Shown here piece by piece: positions 8,280-17,015 of a stretch of DNA of 64,000 nucleotides (positions are counted from its first letter, which is position 1; each line of letters begins with the position of its first letter). This DNA comes from Sphingobium sp. CR2-8 (GTDB lineage Bacteria > Pseudomonadota > Alphaproteobacteria > Sphingomonadales > Sphingomonadaceae). The DNA is taken from NCBI RefSeq assembly GCF_035818615.1, contig NZ_JAYKZY010000002.1, forward strand, positions 746,501 through 810,500. Reading direction: 5' to 3'. Under the pieces are notes generated by a model. The model was given only the letters and a program-made list of their open reading frames with translations. It was not told the origin of the DNA and made no database searches. The position numbers were made by a program, and so were the translations under genes.

Positions 8280-10856
8280 ATGTCGAAATCCGGAAACATG
8301 ACGTCATTCCTCGCGCTCGGCTGCGTCGGTGCGATGGCATTTGCCGCGGGCGCTCAGGCGCAGGATACGGCGCAGGGGGCACGACTGGGCGGCATGACCG
8401 TTACCGACACCGCGCTCGATGAACCGACGATCAAGGTGGAAAAGGCGGAATCGCCCAAATATACCCGCCCGCTGCTTGATACGCCCCAGACGATCACCGT
8501 CATCGGCAAGGAAACGATTCAGCAGCAAAATCTGCTGACTCTGCGGGACGTCCTGTCCACGGTTCCCGGCATCACCTTCGGCGCGGGCGAGGGCGGTTTC
8601 GGCTATGGCGATCGCATAATCCTGCGCGGCCAGGACGCCAAGAACGATGTCACCATCGACGGCGTACGGTCGGGCGCGTTCCTCAACCGCAATGAAGTCT
8701 ACAATATCGAGCAGGTCGAAGTCACTAACGGCGCCAATTCCGTCATGAACGGCGGCGGTTCGGTTGCGGGCACGATCAACCTCGTCACCAAGCGTCCGCT
8801 GGCCGATAGTCAGACGATCCTCAATGCAGGGATCGGCACCGACCAATATTACCGCGCCACGATCGACACCAACCAGCGGATCAACGACCTGATCGCGGTG
8901 CGCCTGAACGCCGTCTATCACAAGAATGACGTGCCCGGCCGCGACGTGGAATTTTACGAACGCTACGGCTTCGCCCCGGCGATCACCATCGGCATCGACA
9001 GCTCCACCAGCCTGACCGTGCAGGGCGAATATCTGCACGACGACGCCATGCCGCAATATGGCCTGCGCTATTATCCGCGCGAAGGCGGCTTCCTGAAGAA
9101 GTTCGATCGCGAAGGCTATTATGGCTTTGCCAATCTGGACCAACAGAACAGCAAGACCCGTTCGCTCCAGGCGATCTTCAGCCATGCGTTCAGCGATACG
9201 GTCAAGATCCGCAACCTGACCCGCTACGAACATATCCGCCAGAATACCGTGACCAGCCAGCCGACGGGCACCTTCTGCCTGGCGTCGACCGGTCTGCAGC
9301 CGCCGGACGTCAACACGGGTGTTGCCGCGCCTTGCACCACGACCATATATTCCAATAATGTTGGCCAGACGTTGAATATACCGGCTGGCTATTATCTTCC
9401 GACCGGCGGACGTGCCACGGCGCGTCACATGACCAACGAGACCGCATATAATCAGGTTGATCTTAGCGCGGACTTTCAGACCGCGGGTATCGGTCACACA
9501 TTGGTGATCGGTGTGTCTGCGCTGTGGGAACGCTATGAACAGCAGCAGGGCAATATCAATCGCTCGGCGAACGGCTTCGATCCTTATGCCGCACCCTTTA
9601 CGACCCAGACGACGAATGGCGTGACGCGCATCATCGCCAATCCGGCCTATAGCGCAGCGACAAGCCTTGGCTTTTACAATCCGCTCGTCAGCATATCCGA
9701 TCCGGGCAGCATCATCACTGGCCCCGCTGCCTCAACGGGCCAGGCCAGGGTGTATGGCAGCAATGCCTATGTCGGTCCGGTCAATTTCATCCGTGGCAGC
9801 GCCGCGATTGGCGAACAGACAAGCTACGCGGCCTATCTGTTCGACACGATCAAGTTCAGCGACTTCTTTGAAATCAACGGCGGCGTCCGTTATGAAAATG
9901 TGAAGGGAAGCAGCCGCACCATCACCTATAATACGACCGGGGGTTCTCCTCTCCTCGGCCAGCCCACGGCCGTCGCAAGCTTGCCCGGCACCGACGACAA
10001 TCTCTTCTCTTACCGCGTCGGCGCGGTGGTGAAGCCGACGCCGGACACCAGCTTCTATGTCGCCTTTGGTAACTCGAAACTGCCATCCAAGGCGTCGGTC
10101 GATGGCAGCTGCACCGCGGACAATGCGGCCGGTGGCAGCGGCACCTGCAATGTGCGCCCCGAAACCACCAAAAATTACGAGATCGGCGCCAAGGCGGACC
10201 TGTTCGAGAAGAAACTGCTGTTGACGCTCGCCGCGTTCCGCAACGATCGCAACCAGATCAAGGTCATATCGGGCGATCCGTTACTGCCGGACCAGGCGAC
10301 GGACGGCCATCAGCGGGTGGAGGGCATCTCCTTCGGCGCGTCGGGCAACATCACCAGCAACTGGACGATTTCCGCCAACTATATGTATCTCAAGTCGGAT
10401 ATCAAACAGGGCGTGTCCGATTATTGCCTCGCCAATCCCGGCACGACCGATCCGGCGGCGGGGGCATGCGCCAACAGCGCGGCCTTCCTCGATCCGACGG
10501 CGGGCTATGCGCTCACCAACACGCCCAAACATTCGGGCAGCCTGTTCACGACCTACCGCTTCGCTTTCGGTCTGGAGCTGGGCTATGGGCTGACCTATCA
10601 GGGCAAATTCCTGCTGAACCAGCCTTCGTTGGCGCAGTTGGTGGCTGGCACCTATGTCGGCTATCATGTGCCGAGCTACACCATCCATCGCCTGATGGTG
10701 AACTACCCGATCACGCCGAACCTCAAGGCGCAGGTCAATGTGCAGAACTTCACGAACGAGAAATATGTGACCACGGTCCGCAATGCCGTTGCGGGCAGCT
10801 GGGCGCAGCCGGCGCCGACGCGGTCGGCGGTGTTCAGCCTGAACTACAGCTTCTGA
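8280..10856 (+). CDS. fiu: TonB-dependent catecholate siderophore receptor (Fiu-like)
   Basis: Outer-membrane receptor of 858 residues. A signal peptide ends near AFAAGAQAQ. A short Ton box-like segment and the plug domain follow (DTPQTITVIGKETI, LSTVPGITFGAGEGG, ILRGQDAKNDVTIDGVR, VTNGANSVMNGGGSVAGTIN). The 22-strand barrel follows and ends in aromatic Phe (SLNYSF), as required by the Bam complex. Several Cys residues occur in predicted extracellular loops. Placement upstream of tonB and piuC mirrors the fiu-ybiX pairing of enterobacteria, which supports ferric-siderophore uptake. The exact ligand is unknown. Confidence 0.9.
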   Translation: MSKSGNMTSFLALGCVGAMAFAAGAQAQDTAQGARLGGMTVTDTALDEPTIKVEKAESPKYTRPLLDTPQTITVIGKETIQQQNLLTLRDVLSTVPGITFGAGEGGFGYGDRIILRGQDAKNDVTIDGVRSGAFLNRNEVYNIEQVEVTNGANSVMNGGGSVAGTINLVTKRPLADSQTILNAGIGTDQYYRATIDTNQRINDLIAVRLNAVYHKNDVPGRDVEFYERYGFAPAITIGIDSSTSLTVQGEYLHDDAMPQYGLRYYPREGGFLKKFDREGYYGFANLDQQNSKTRSLQAIFSHAFSDTVKIRNLTRYEHIRQNTVTSQPTGTFCLASTGLQPPDVNTGVAAPCTTTIYSNNVGQTLNIPAGYYLPTGGRATARHMTNETAYNQVDLSADFQTAGIGHTLVIGVSALWERYEQQQGNINRSANGFDPYAAPFTTQTTNGVTRIIANPAYSAATSLGFYNPLVSISDPGSIITGPAASTGQARVYGSNAYVGPVNFIRGSAAIGEQTSYAAYLFDTIKFSDFFEINGGVRYENVKGSSRTITYNTTGGSPLLGQPTAVASLPGTDDNLFSYRVGAVVKPTPDTSFYVAFGNSKLPSKASVDGSCTADNAAGGSGTCNVRPETTKNYEIGAKADLFEKKLLLTLAAFRNDRNQIKVISGDPLLPDQATDGHQRVEGISFGASGNITSNWTISANYMYLKSDIKQGVSDYCLANPGTTDPAAGACANSAAFLDPTAGYALTNTPKHSGSLFTTYRFAFGLELGYGLTYQGKFLLNQPSLAQLVAGTYVGYHVPSYTIHRLMVNYPITPNLKAQVNVQNFTNEKYVTTVRNAVAGSWAQPAPTRSAVFSLNYSF

Positions 10857-10862
10857 TCTACC

Positions 10863-10890
10863 GCGCCCCGGCATGTCCCGGCCGGGGCGC
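10863..10890 (+). terminator. GC-rich hairpin after the receptor gene
   Basis: Perfect 10-bp stem gcgccccggc/gccggggcgc with an 8-base loop, 7 bases after the receptor stop. No T-tract follows, so it could be a terminator of weak type or an mRNA-stabilising stem. Confidence 0.45.
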
Positions 10891-10974
10891 AAAGGGGCGG
10901 GCGGCGATGTCACAGGCCTTGTGGCCATCTCCTCGGGTCGCCGCCCGCCCAAATTTTTCCGATATGTTTCCAGG

Positions 10975-11002
10975 ACGCAATTGATTCGCATTAGTCTTCG
11001 CG
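10975..11002 (+). promoter_or_regulatory. Candidate iron-responsive operator of tonB
   Basis: The segment acgcaattgattcgcattag (10975-10994) followed by tcttcgcg repeats the TTCGCA core seen upstream of the receptor and the PepSY gene. It lies about 30 bases before the tonB start. Regulator assignment (Fur) is an inference. Confidence 0.4.
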
Positions 11003-11030
11003 TTATGGGCGCAGAGAGGGAGGCGCTTCC

Positions 11031-11813
11031 ATGCTGCATGCCGCGAGCCAGCCGATCGACGATCAGACGACCATAGCGGAGCCGGACTTCGACGCCACGG
11101 TCGCTTCCGTGCCCGTCGTCCCTTCCTCGCCCACGGCGTCCGGTCCTGTCGGCCCACATCGCTACGGCGCGCGCCGCCGTCCCAACATTACCGCCATCGT
11201 CGCGATCCTTGTCGTCCACGCGCTCGCGATCGGCGCGCTCATCCAGGTGCGCAACCATGTGCAGCGGGCGGACGTTGCGAAGCTGACCGTGGTGAACCTG
11301 TCGCCACCACCACCGCCGCCCCCAGCGGCGGAAACCCCGCCACCGCCGCCCTCCGCCCCCCAGGTCGTCGCGCCGCCGCCGATCGTGCAGACGCCTGCGC
11401 CGCCGGTGCCGGTGCAGACATCGCCCGAACCCGTTGCCGTGCCCACGCCCGCACCGACCATGGTGGTCGCGCCCGGACCCGTCACATCCGTGGCCGCCCC
11501 GCCAGCCCCGCCCAGCATGGTGCAGGGCGGCGACCTCGGCACCCAGATGGTCGCGGGCAAGCCGCCCCGCTATCCGGTCGAAAGCCGCCGCAAGCATGAA
11601 CAGGGGACGGTGGTGCTGACCATCACCCTGTCCGTCGATGGCGGCGTCGAAAGCATCACCGTCAGCCAGAGCAGCGGTTCGCCCCGGCTGGACGATGCCG
11701 CGCGCGACGCGGTGAAGGGGTGGCGATGGAAGCCGACAATTCGCGGCGGGCAACCGGTGCGGGTCAGGGGCGTGGTCGAAATTCCTTTCATCCTGCGGAC
11801 CCAGGCCGCCTGA
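11031..11813 (+). CDS. tonB: Energy transducer TonB
   Basis: Couples ExbBD proton-motive energy to outer-membrane receptors. The 260-residue protein has a cytoplasmic N-terminus, one membrane anchor ([19 protein letters not shown]), a long Pro-rich periplasmic spacer with runs of P, and the C-terminal TonB domain ([19 protein letters not shown], then [20 protein letters not shown]). The start follows AGGGAGG. exbB and exbD are not in this window. The adjacent receptor suggests a dedicated TonB. Confidence 0.93.
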   Translation: MLHAASQPIDDQTTIAEPDFDATVASVPVVPSSPTASGPVGPHRYGARRRPNITAIVAILVVHALAIGALIQVRNHVQRADVAKLTVVNLSPPPPPPPAAETPPPPPSAPQVVAPPPIVQTPAPPVPVQTSPEPVAVPTPAPTMVVAPGPVTSVAAPPAPPSMVQGGDLGTQMVAGKPPRYPVESRRKHEQGTVVLTITLSVDGGVESITVSQSSGSPRLDDAARDAVKGWRWKPTIRGGQPVRVRGVVEIPFILRTQAA

Positions 11814-11829
11814 CGGACACGCCTTTTCC

Positions 11830-12513
11830 ATGTTGATCGCCATACCCGACCTGATCGACGCTGCGGGCATCGCCGCCATCCGTGCGGTCATCGACGCGGC
11901 CGACTGGGTCGATGGCAATGTCACGTCCGGCCACCAGTCGGCGCTTGCCAAGCGCAACCTGCAATTGGCCGAAGACAGCGACGCGGCCAAGCAGGCGGGA
12001 CAGATGGTGCTCGACGCGCTGGGACGGTCGCCACTCTTCATCGCCGCCGCGTTGCCGCTCAAGATTTTCCCGCCCCTGTTCAACAGCTATGCCGGTGGCC
12101 AGAATTTCGGCGTCCATGTCGACAATGCCGTGCGCATCCAGGCGGGGACCGGATTTCGCGTGCGATCCGACCTGTCGATCACGATCTTCCTTGAGGAACC
12201 TGACGCCTATGATGGCGGCGAGTTGACGGTGGAAACGCATTTCGGGGTGCAGCAGGTGAAGCTGCCTGCGGGCCATGCGGTGCTCTATCCGTCCTCTTCG
12301 TTGCACCGGGTCGAGCCGGTGACGCGGGGGCGGCGGGTGGCGAGCTTCTTCTGGCTCCAGTCGATGATCCGCGACGACAGCGCGCGGCAATTGCTGTTCG
12401 ATCTCGACCGCAGCGTGCAGGGCGTGGCCGCCGCCATGGGGCAGGGCCATGACGAGGTGATCCGGCTGACCGGCGTCTATCATAATCTGCTGCGCCGCTG
12501 GGCCGACGCCTGA
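11830..12513 (+). CDS. piuC: PKHD-type Fe(II)/2-oxoglutarate hydroxylase (PiuC/YbiX)
   Basis: 227-residue member of the PiuC/YbiX family, usually found beside catecholate siderophore receptors. The iron-binding triad is visible as H96-x-D98 (GVHVDNAV) and H159 (SLHRVEPV), with R169 as the likely 2-oxoglutarate ligand. The family is thought to act on siderophores or their products, but the substrate is unproven. The gene starts 16 bases after the tonB stop and is probably co-transcribed with it. Confidence 0.9.
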   Translation: MLIAIPDLIDAAGIAAIRAVIDAADWVDGNVTSGHQSALAKRNLQLAEDSDAAKQAGQMVLDALGRSPLFIAAALPLKIFPPLFNSYAGGQNFGVHVDNAVRIQAGTGFRVRSDLSITIFLEEPDAYDGGELTVETHFGVQQVKLPAGHAVLYPSSSLHRVEPVTRGRRVASFFWLQSMIRDDSARQLLFDLDRSVQGVAAAMGQGHDEVIRLTGVYHNLLRRWADA

Positions 12514-12927
12514 GCCAAGCCCGTAGCGCCAGGGTCACGGTTTCGTCCTCCTGCGAAGTTCACACCGTCGTCGGGTCTGTCGGCGCGCTTTTGCGGCCAA
12601 AGCGCCTGCGAAGCGCGCCTGAAGCGCCACCAACGCGACGATGACGCGCCACCCGGGTCACGGCCAAGCGCCTGCGACGCGTCGATCGCGCGACAGTGAC
12701 GCGACGAGCAGGTCACGGGTCGGTGCGATTGCAGGGGCCGCGCGGGAGGGTGATGGCGTGTCATCCGACAGGATAGATCAGAGATTATCCAACATTGGAA
12801 GGATGAGTGAGCGGCAAGCGACCCATCTTTTTCGCAAAGGGAAGATCGGCGGGTGTCGACCATTTTACGTCAGCGGAAATGATCCCTGCATATGCCTAGA
12901 GCCGACATTCGCCCAATTTAAGAAAGT
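12514..12927. other. Non-coding stretch with short imperfect repeats
   Basis: About 410 bases between convergent genes with no convincing reading frame. The left half is GC-rich and carries repeated pieces such as aagcgcctgcga (near 12600 and 12665) and gtcacgg (near 12534 and 12657). The right half becomes AT-rich towards the next gene. No known RNA or element was recognised. Confidence 0.5.
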
Positions 12928-13554
12928 TTATGGGTTTTCATGAAGTGCCCTGCCTAGCTCGCGGGCAAGCAGTGGAGCATCCGGGTCATTTTTTGTCGCT
13001 GCTAATCGCGCCCGTTCCGCTTCCACGGCTTTTCGACGCTTCATGCCCGGCAAAGCCGCGATTTTGACGTATATTTTGACAGCCTTCACCCAAAGAGCAT
13101 CGGACGATGGCACATCCTCCAATGCCCTCGAAAATGGCGGTGCGTTAACGACATATGTACTACCTTCTTTCTTCAGGAAGGTTACAACGAGCATGCCATT
13201 CTTGAAAACCTGACGGTTACATCCGCCTGAAAACACATCGGGATTTGGCTCTTCCAAATTGCGAGGATTACTTGCGACCGCTTTCCATCGACGGCTTGAT
13301 ATAGCGCCATATTCATAAGATATTTGTTGAGGCAGTAGGTCTCCCTTGAGAAGCGCAATTGGCGTTAGCGACGCGTGTCGAAAGCCAAATTCAGAATTAA
13401 CCGCTCCCGCTTTGACTTTTGCCAAAACAATTGCGTCCGAGCCTTCCACCAGTTGCAAAGTGGTGGGGACACGATAGCCGCTAACTACTGAGCATGCCTG
13501 TGCAGTTGAGGGCGTCGTTCCAAGAAACACGGCTATGATAGTTGGCTTCCACAT
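12928..13554 (-). CDS. Secreted protein of unknown function
   Basis: Not recognised beyond general features. The 208-residue product starts with a signal peptide (MWKPTIIAVFLGTTPSTAQA) followed at once by ACSVVSGYRVP, which could suit signal peptidase I cleavage. The middle (LVEGSDAIVLAKVKAG, then LTPIALLKGD) resembles the strand pattern of small secreted proteins that begin by describing a cost or release step, but no family is claimed. The C-terminus is Lys/Arg/Ala-rich and helical. Codon use is clearly more AT-rich than its neighbours, so it may be a recent acquisition. An alternative upstream Met lies at 13602. Confidence 0.65.
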   Translation of the reverse strand: MWKPTIIAVFLGTTPSTAQACSVVSGYRVPTTLQLVEGSDAIVLAKVKAGAVNSEFGFRHASLTPIALLKGDLLPQQISYEYGAISSRRWKAVASNPRNLEEPNPDVFSGGCNRQVFKNGMLVVTFLKKEGSTYVVNAPPFSRALEDVPSSDALWVKAVKIYVKIAALPGMKRRKAVEAERARLAATKNDPDAPLLARELGRALHENP

Positions 13555-13658
13555 GAGCCGATGATGGCGAGCAACCAATACTTTGGCAACGTCGGCTATC
13601 ATTTTGATTGCGGCAAAAACCAGACAGTCTGGAAACCACCCCCCAACCACTCCTCCCC

Positions 13659-14639
13659 TCACTCCAGCATCGCGGCCAGCGCAGGCGTCATATATTCCTG
13701 CGCGCCGGTGTCCGTGCGCATCACGAGGCGCGCGGCGAGGCCGTGTCGGGTCGCGAGGTGCATGCCGCGATCCGGGCCCATCACGGTGATCGCCGTAGCC
13801 CATGCGTCGGCCAGCATCGCCTGATCGTGCAGCACCGTGACCGATGCGACGCCCGCCGCGATCGGGGCGCCGGTGGCGGGGTCGATGCTGTGCGACAGGC
13901 GCGCGCCGTCCTGAAACCGGAAGCGGCGATAGTCGCCCGACGTGGCGATGGCGCAGTTGCAGAGCGCCACGCGCAGGGTCGGTACGGCCAGGTCCGGCGG
14001 CGCGTCGACATCGACCCACCAGGGCTGGATGTCGGGCTTGACCCCTTCGCCGCGCAGTTCGCCGCCGATCTCGATCAGGAAATTCGCGACGCCGCGCGCA
14101 CGGAGCGCCGTGGCGACGGCATCGACGGCAAAGCCCTTGGCAATGCCCGAGAAATCCAGCGCCACGTCGGCGCGGCGACGGGCGCGCTTGCCTTCGACGT
14201 CGATATGGGTCCAGGGCGCGCCCGGCATGGCGGTCGATGCGGGCTGGAGGGCGGGGCCGAAGCCCCAACGGTCGACCAGCCGCCCGATGGCAGGATCGAA
14301 GGCCCCGCCCGACAGCCGGGCCATGTCCAGCCCCGCATGCAGCACCGCCAGCATGTCGCCGGGCAGGACCATCCATTCGCCCAGCGGGGCACGGTTGAAG
14401 CGGCTGATGGCGGAGTCCGCTTCCCAATGGCTCATCTGCTCAATGACGCGCGCCAGCACCTCTTCGATCGCCGCGTCGCAGCCATCGGGCGGATCGACGA
14501 TCTGCGCCGACCAGCTGGTTCCCATCGTCGGGCCGCCAAATGTGACGATAGCGCCCCTGCGCTGTCGTCCGACAAAGGCGTCGGGCGACAGGCCGGGCGC
14601 TATCGCGATGCGGATGCCGTGCGGGGCAGGCTGTATCAG
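13659..14639 (-). CDS. apbE: FAD:protein FMN transferase ApbE
   Basis: Attaches FMN covalently to Ser/Thr of exported redox proteins. Family motifs are present: FGGPTMGTSW near the N-terminus, DFSGIAKGFAVDAV, TSGDYRRF and HSIDPATGAP. The likely substrate is the DUF2271 protein encoded two genes upstream. The start is odd: homology begins just at the DUF4198 stop, where the sequence reads TGATA instead of the usual TGATG overlap. The initiator would be ATA (14636), CTG (14639) or a downstream ATG at 14528 that cuts into the conserved core. No lipoprotein or signal peptide is visible. Confidence 0.87.
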   Translation of the reverse strand: MIQPAPHGIRIAIAPGLSPDAFVGRQRRGAIVTFGGPTMGTSWSAQIVDPPDGCDAAIEEVLARVIEQMSHWEADSAISRFNRAPLGEWMVLPGDMLAVLHAGLDMARLSGGAFDPAIGRLVDRWGFGPALQPASTAMPGAPWTHIDVEGKRARRRADVALDFSGIAKGFAVDAVATALRARGVANFLIEIGGELRGEGVKPDIQPWWVDVDAPPDLAVPTLRVALCNCAIATSGDYRRFRFQDGARLSHSIDPATGAPIAAGVASVTVLHDQAMLADAWATAITVMGPDRGMHLATRHGLAARLVMRTDTGAQEYMTPALAAMLE

Positions 14640-15529
14640 GGCGCCAGCACTTCCAGCGTCGTGATGTAGGCGGCGCGGCGCTGCGGCGGGCCAGCGGGGG
14701 CCTGCGGGCGCGGGGCGGGCGGTGCGCCTGCGCCCGGACCGGCTTCGCCACCTGAGCCACCCGGTCCACCGGGACCGCCTTCCCGACCGCCGCCGACGCT
14801 GGCGTTCAGCCAATACATGCCCGGCTGCGGCCAGGTGATGGCGACCTTGCCATCCTTGTCGGCGACCAGGTCGATCTGGCCCAGCGCGTCGCGATAGCGG
14901 ATGCCGCCGGGAATGACCGTGACCTTCAGGCCTGCGGCGGGCTTGCCATCCAGCAGGAACTGGAAATTCGCCGCTTCGCCCGACACCAGGTCGTTGGGAT
15001 GGGTGACGGGGACCAGTTCGATGCCGCTGCCGGTGGGTTTGAAGAGCGTGGTGGTCGGCGCGCCCAGCGTCACGAAAATCTCGTTGCGGCTGGACATTTC
15101 GGCGGTGCGCACGTCGGTCGCGCCCGCGGGGATGACGCTGGCCAGCTTGTCCTTGGTCGTGCCGCGCGGCAGGCGTTCCTGCTTGCCGTTCAGCATGTAG
15201 CTGCCCATCACGCCGGTCGAAACATTGGCAATGCGATAGGTGCCGGGCTTCGTCAGATGCACGTCGAAGGTCGAGCGATAGCGGCCCTTGGCGGCATTCT
15301 CGATCTTACCGGCCGCGCCGTCCGGCTCGGTCACGACGATATTGTCCGTGCCCATGGGGAAATGTTCGAAGTAGAAGACGTCGTTGGAAATGGCGGCGTC
15401 CACCGTAACCCAGCTGTCGGTGCCCGACAGGGTGGTGGAGGAGGGCAGCATCCATTGCCGGTGGGCCTGCGCGGTGGCAGGCAGCATCAGCGCGGCGAGC
15501 GCGCCCGCGATCAGAAACTTGGTTTTCAT
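14636..15529 (-). CDS. DUF4198 periplasmic protein
   Basis: 297-residue exported protein with a clear signal peptide (MKTKFLIAGALAALMLPATAQA) and the family start HRQWMLPSST. The body is beta-rich (FDVHLTKPGTYRIANVST, YMLNGKQERL, GDLVS-like GLKVTVIPGGIRYRD). The C-terminus is a Gly/Pro-rich linker (about residues 245-285) ending AAYITTLEVLAP. DUF4198 proteins are linked to metal uptake in other genomes. Here it lies in a four-gene operon with PepSY, DUF2271 and apbE, which supports an iron-related redox role. Confidence 0.88.
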   Translation of the reverse strand: MKTKFLIAGALAALMLPATAQAHRQWMLPSSTTLSGTDSWVTVDAAISNDVFYFEHFPMGTDNIVVTEPDGAAGKIENAAKGRYRSTFDVHLTKPGTYRIANVSTGVMGSYMLNGKQERLPRGTTKDKLASVIPAGATDVRTAEMSSRNEIFVTLGAPTTTLFKPTGSGIELVPVTHPNDLVSGEAANFQFLLDGKPAAGLKVTVIPGGIRYRDALGQIDLVADKDGKVAITWPQPGMYWLNASVGGGREGGPGGPGGSGGEAGPGAGAPPAPRPQAPAGPPQRRAAYITTLEVLAP

Positions 15530-15543
15530 GGCTGTATCCCCTC

Positions 15544-16077
15544 TTATTTGCCGAATGTCAGGGCGATCGCGCCCAGTTCGCTGCTGCCCTGCGCCTTGAC
15601 GGTCGTACCGGGCTTTGGCGGCCAGGCGAAGGGCAGGCGCACGACTTCGCGTCCACCGACTTCGCGCGCCGCCTCCACGATCAGCGTGTAATTGCCCGCG
15701 CCCAGCGCGCCGAGGGGGCCCTTGCCTGCGGGGAAGGCTATCTTCTGGTCGCCCGGCGCGCGGGTCGCGCCCGATACGCCGTCGGCCGGGAAGGTCAGCG
15801 TCCGGCCCGATGCGCGCCACCATTGACGGATGTCGCGCAGCCATTTCGTGCCTTCGCCCTTCGCCTTGTCGACATCATACCAGACCGACAGGGTGCGGGG
15901 CGCTGCGCCCTCCTTCTCGATCCAGATGGCGACATAGGGGCGGTGATATTCGGCCACTGACAGCCGCGGGATGGCGACGTTGAGGTTCAGCGTCTGTGCG
16001 GCGGCGGGCGCGGCTGCCGTCCCGGCCGCGCCGAGCGCCGCCGTACCGGTCAGCAACAGGCGATGGCTGATCTGCAT
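15544..16077 (-). CDS. DUF2271 protein, probable FMN-bearing periplasmic protein
   Basis: 177-residue exported protein. The signal peptide ends near AAAPAAAQ; the mature part contains VAIWIEKEGAAPRTLSVWYD and WLRDIRQWW. Residues 99-105 read DGVSGAT, which matches the ApbE recognition pattern Dxx(S/T)GA(T/S), with T105 the expected FMN attachment residue. This makes it the probable substrate of the apbE product in the same operon. The function as an extracytoplasmic electron carrier is inferred from the motif and the context. Confidence 0.88.
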   Translation of the reverse strand: MQISHRLLLTGTAALGAAGTAAAPAAAQTLNLNVAIPRLSVAEYHRPYVAIWIEKEGAAPRTLSVWYDVDKAKGEGTKWLRDIRQWWRASGRTLTFPADGVSGATRAPGDQKIAFPAGKGPLGALGAGNYTLIVEAAREVGGREVVRLPFAWPPKPGTTVKAQGSSELGAIALTFGK

Positions 16078-16090
16078 ATAGGGTCCCCCT

Positions 16091-16735
16091 TTAATGAATG
16101 AAGATGATGGCGAGGATCGCCGGAATGGCGAGGCCCGCGGCGACCAGCGGCCAGGTGCTGGGCCGCTTCTTGGCGTGGATCTGGAGCAGGACCAGGCCGG
16201 TGAGCGCAAACAGGAAGCAGGCGACCGCGAAGATATCGATGAACCACTTCCACACGCCGCCCGCGTTCCGGCCCTTGTGCAGATCGTTGAGATAGCTGAT
16301 CCAACCGCGGCTGGTCGCTTCGCTGGTCACCGCGCCGCTGTGGCGATCGATCGATACCCAGCCGTCGCCGCCGGGTCGGGGCAGCGCCAGATAGACCTCA
16401 TCGGCCGACCATTCCGCATCGCCCGCGCCGACCTGCCCCACGGATTTCTCCACCCAGGCGGCGATGGCGGCGGGCAGGGGCTTCTTGGCGTCGGGCGCAT
16501 CGTCGGGCGCGACCTGTTTCAGCAGGTCGGCGGGCAGCGTGGCGCTCTTTTCGATCGTCTGGGGCGAACCCTCGACATCGGCGGCATGATTGAGCGTGAT
16601 GCCGGTAAAGGCGAAGAGCAGCAGGCCGATCAGGCTGACGGCCGAACTTACCCAATGCCAGGTATGGAGCTGCTTCATCCAGAAGGCCTTGGCGCTCTTC
16701 TTCTTCTTGGTCTGGATGCGGGCGGTTCCGTGCAT
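16091..16735 (-). CDS. PepSY-associated transmembrane protein
   Basis: 214-residue inner-membrane protein with a Lys-rich cytoplasmic start, a first helix with WHWVSSAVSLIGLLLFAFTGI, a periplasmic PepSY-type domain (DEVYLALPRPGGDGWVSIDR), and two C-terminal helices (IDIFAVACFLFALTGLVLL and PLVAAGLAIPAILAIIFI). His residues in the helices (HTWHW, NHAAD, DLHKG) could ligate heme, as in ferric-reductase-like PepSY proteins. It is first in the operon PepSY-DUF2271-DUF4198-apbE, and a candidate iron box lies about 50 bases upstream. A likely role is carrying electrons across the membrane to the flavinylated partner. Confidence 0.87.
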   Translation of the reverse strand: MHGTARIQTKKKKSAKAFWMKQLHTWHWVSSAVSLIGLLLFAFTGITLNHAADVEGSPQTIEKSATLPADLLKQVAPDDAPDAKKPLPAAIAAWVEKSVGQVGAGDAEWSADEVYLALPRPGGDGWVSIDRHSGAVTSEATSRGWISYLNDLHKGRNAGGVWKWFIDIFAVACFLFALTGLVLLQIHAKKRPSTWPLVAAGLAIPAILAIIFIH

Positions 16736-16780
16736 CGGCTGCGACTTGTCCTGCGAAAGATGGTGCCGACCGCATAACGC

Positions 16781-16811
16781 GAACGACTCGCAGTTGCAAA
16801 CGAGTCGCAGG
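16781..16811 (-). promoter_or_regulatory. Candidate iron-responsive operator of the PepSY operon
   Basis: An inverted repeat cgactcg (16784-16790) and cgagtcg (16801-16807) with a 10-base spacer. It contains gactcgca as in the receptor promoter, about 50 bases upstream of the PepSY start. The dyad suits a dimeric repressor such as Fur; binding is inferred. Confidence 0.45.
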
Positions 16812-17015
16812 AGAATTTTGTATTAAAATGTAAGGCGGCTTTGCTTTTGCGATGAGCGGCCGGGCGTATCGGGTCGATGGCCGGTCTTGCCATTGACCAT
16901 GGCGGCCACCACATCTAGCCGCGCCACCTGCCTGAAGTAACATGGATTACCATATCCGGGACGTCACGGCGATCGATCGGCCGCGCGCAGGAGAGCGCAT
17001 GGCTGCTGCTAGGAT

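Noticed and set aside
10281..12083. 600-codon minus-strand frame over tonB
   Set aside because: Antisense of the receptor end, tonB and piuC; it has no conserved motif and the opposite strand is certain.
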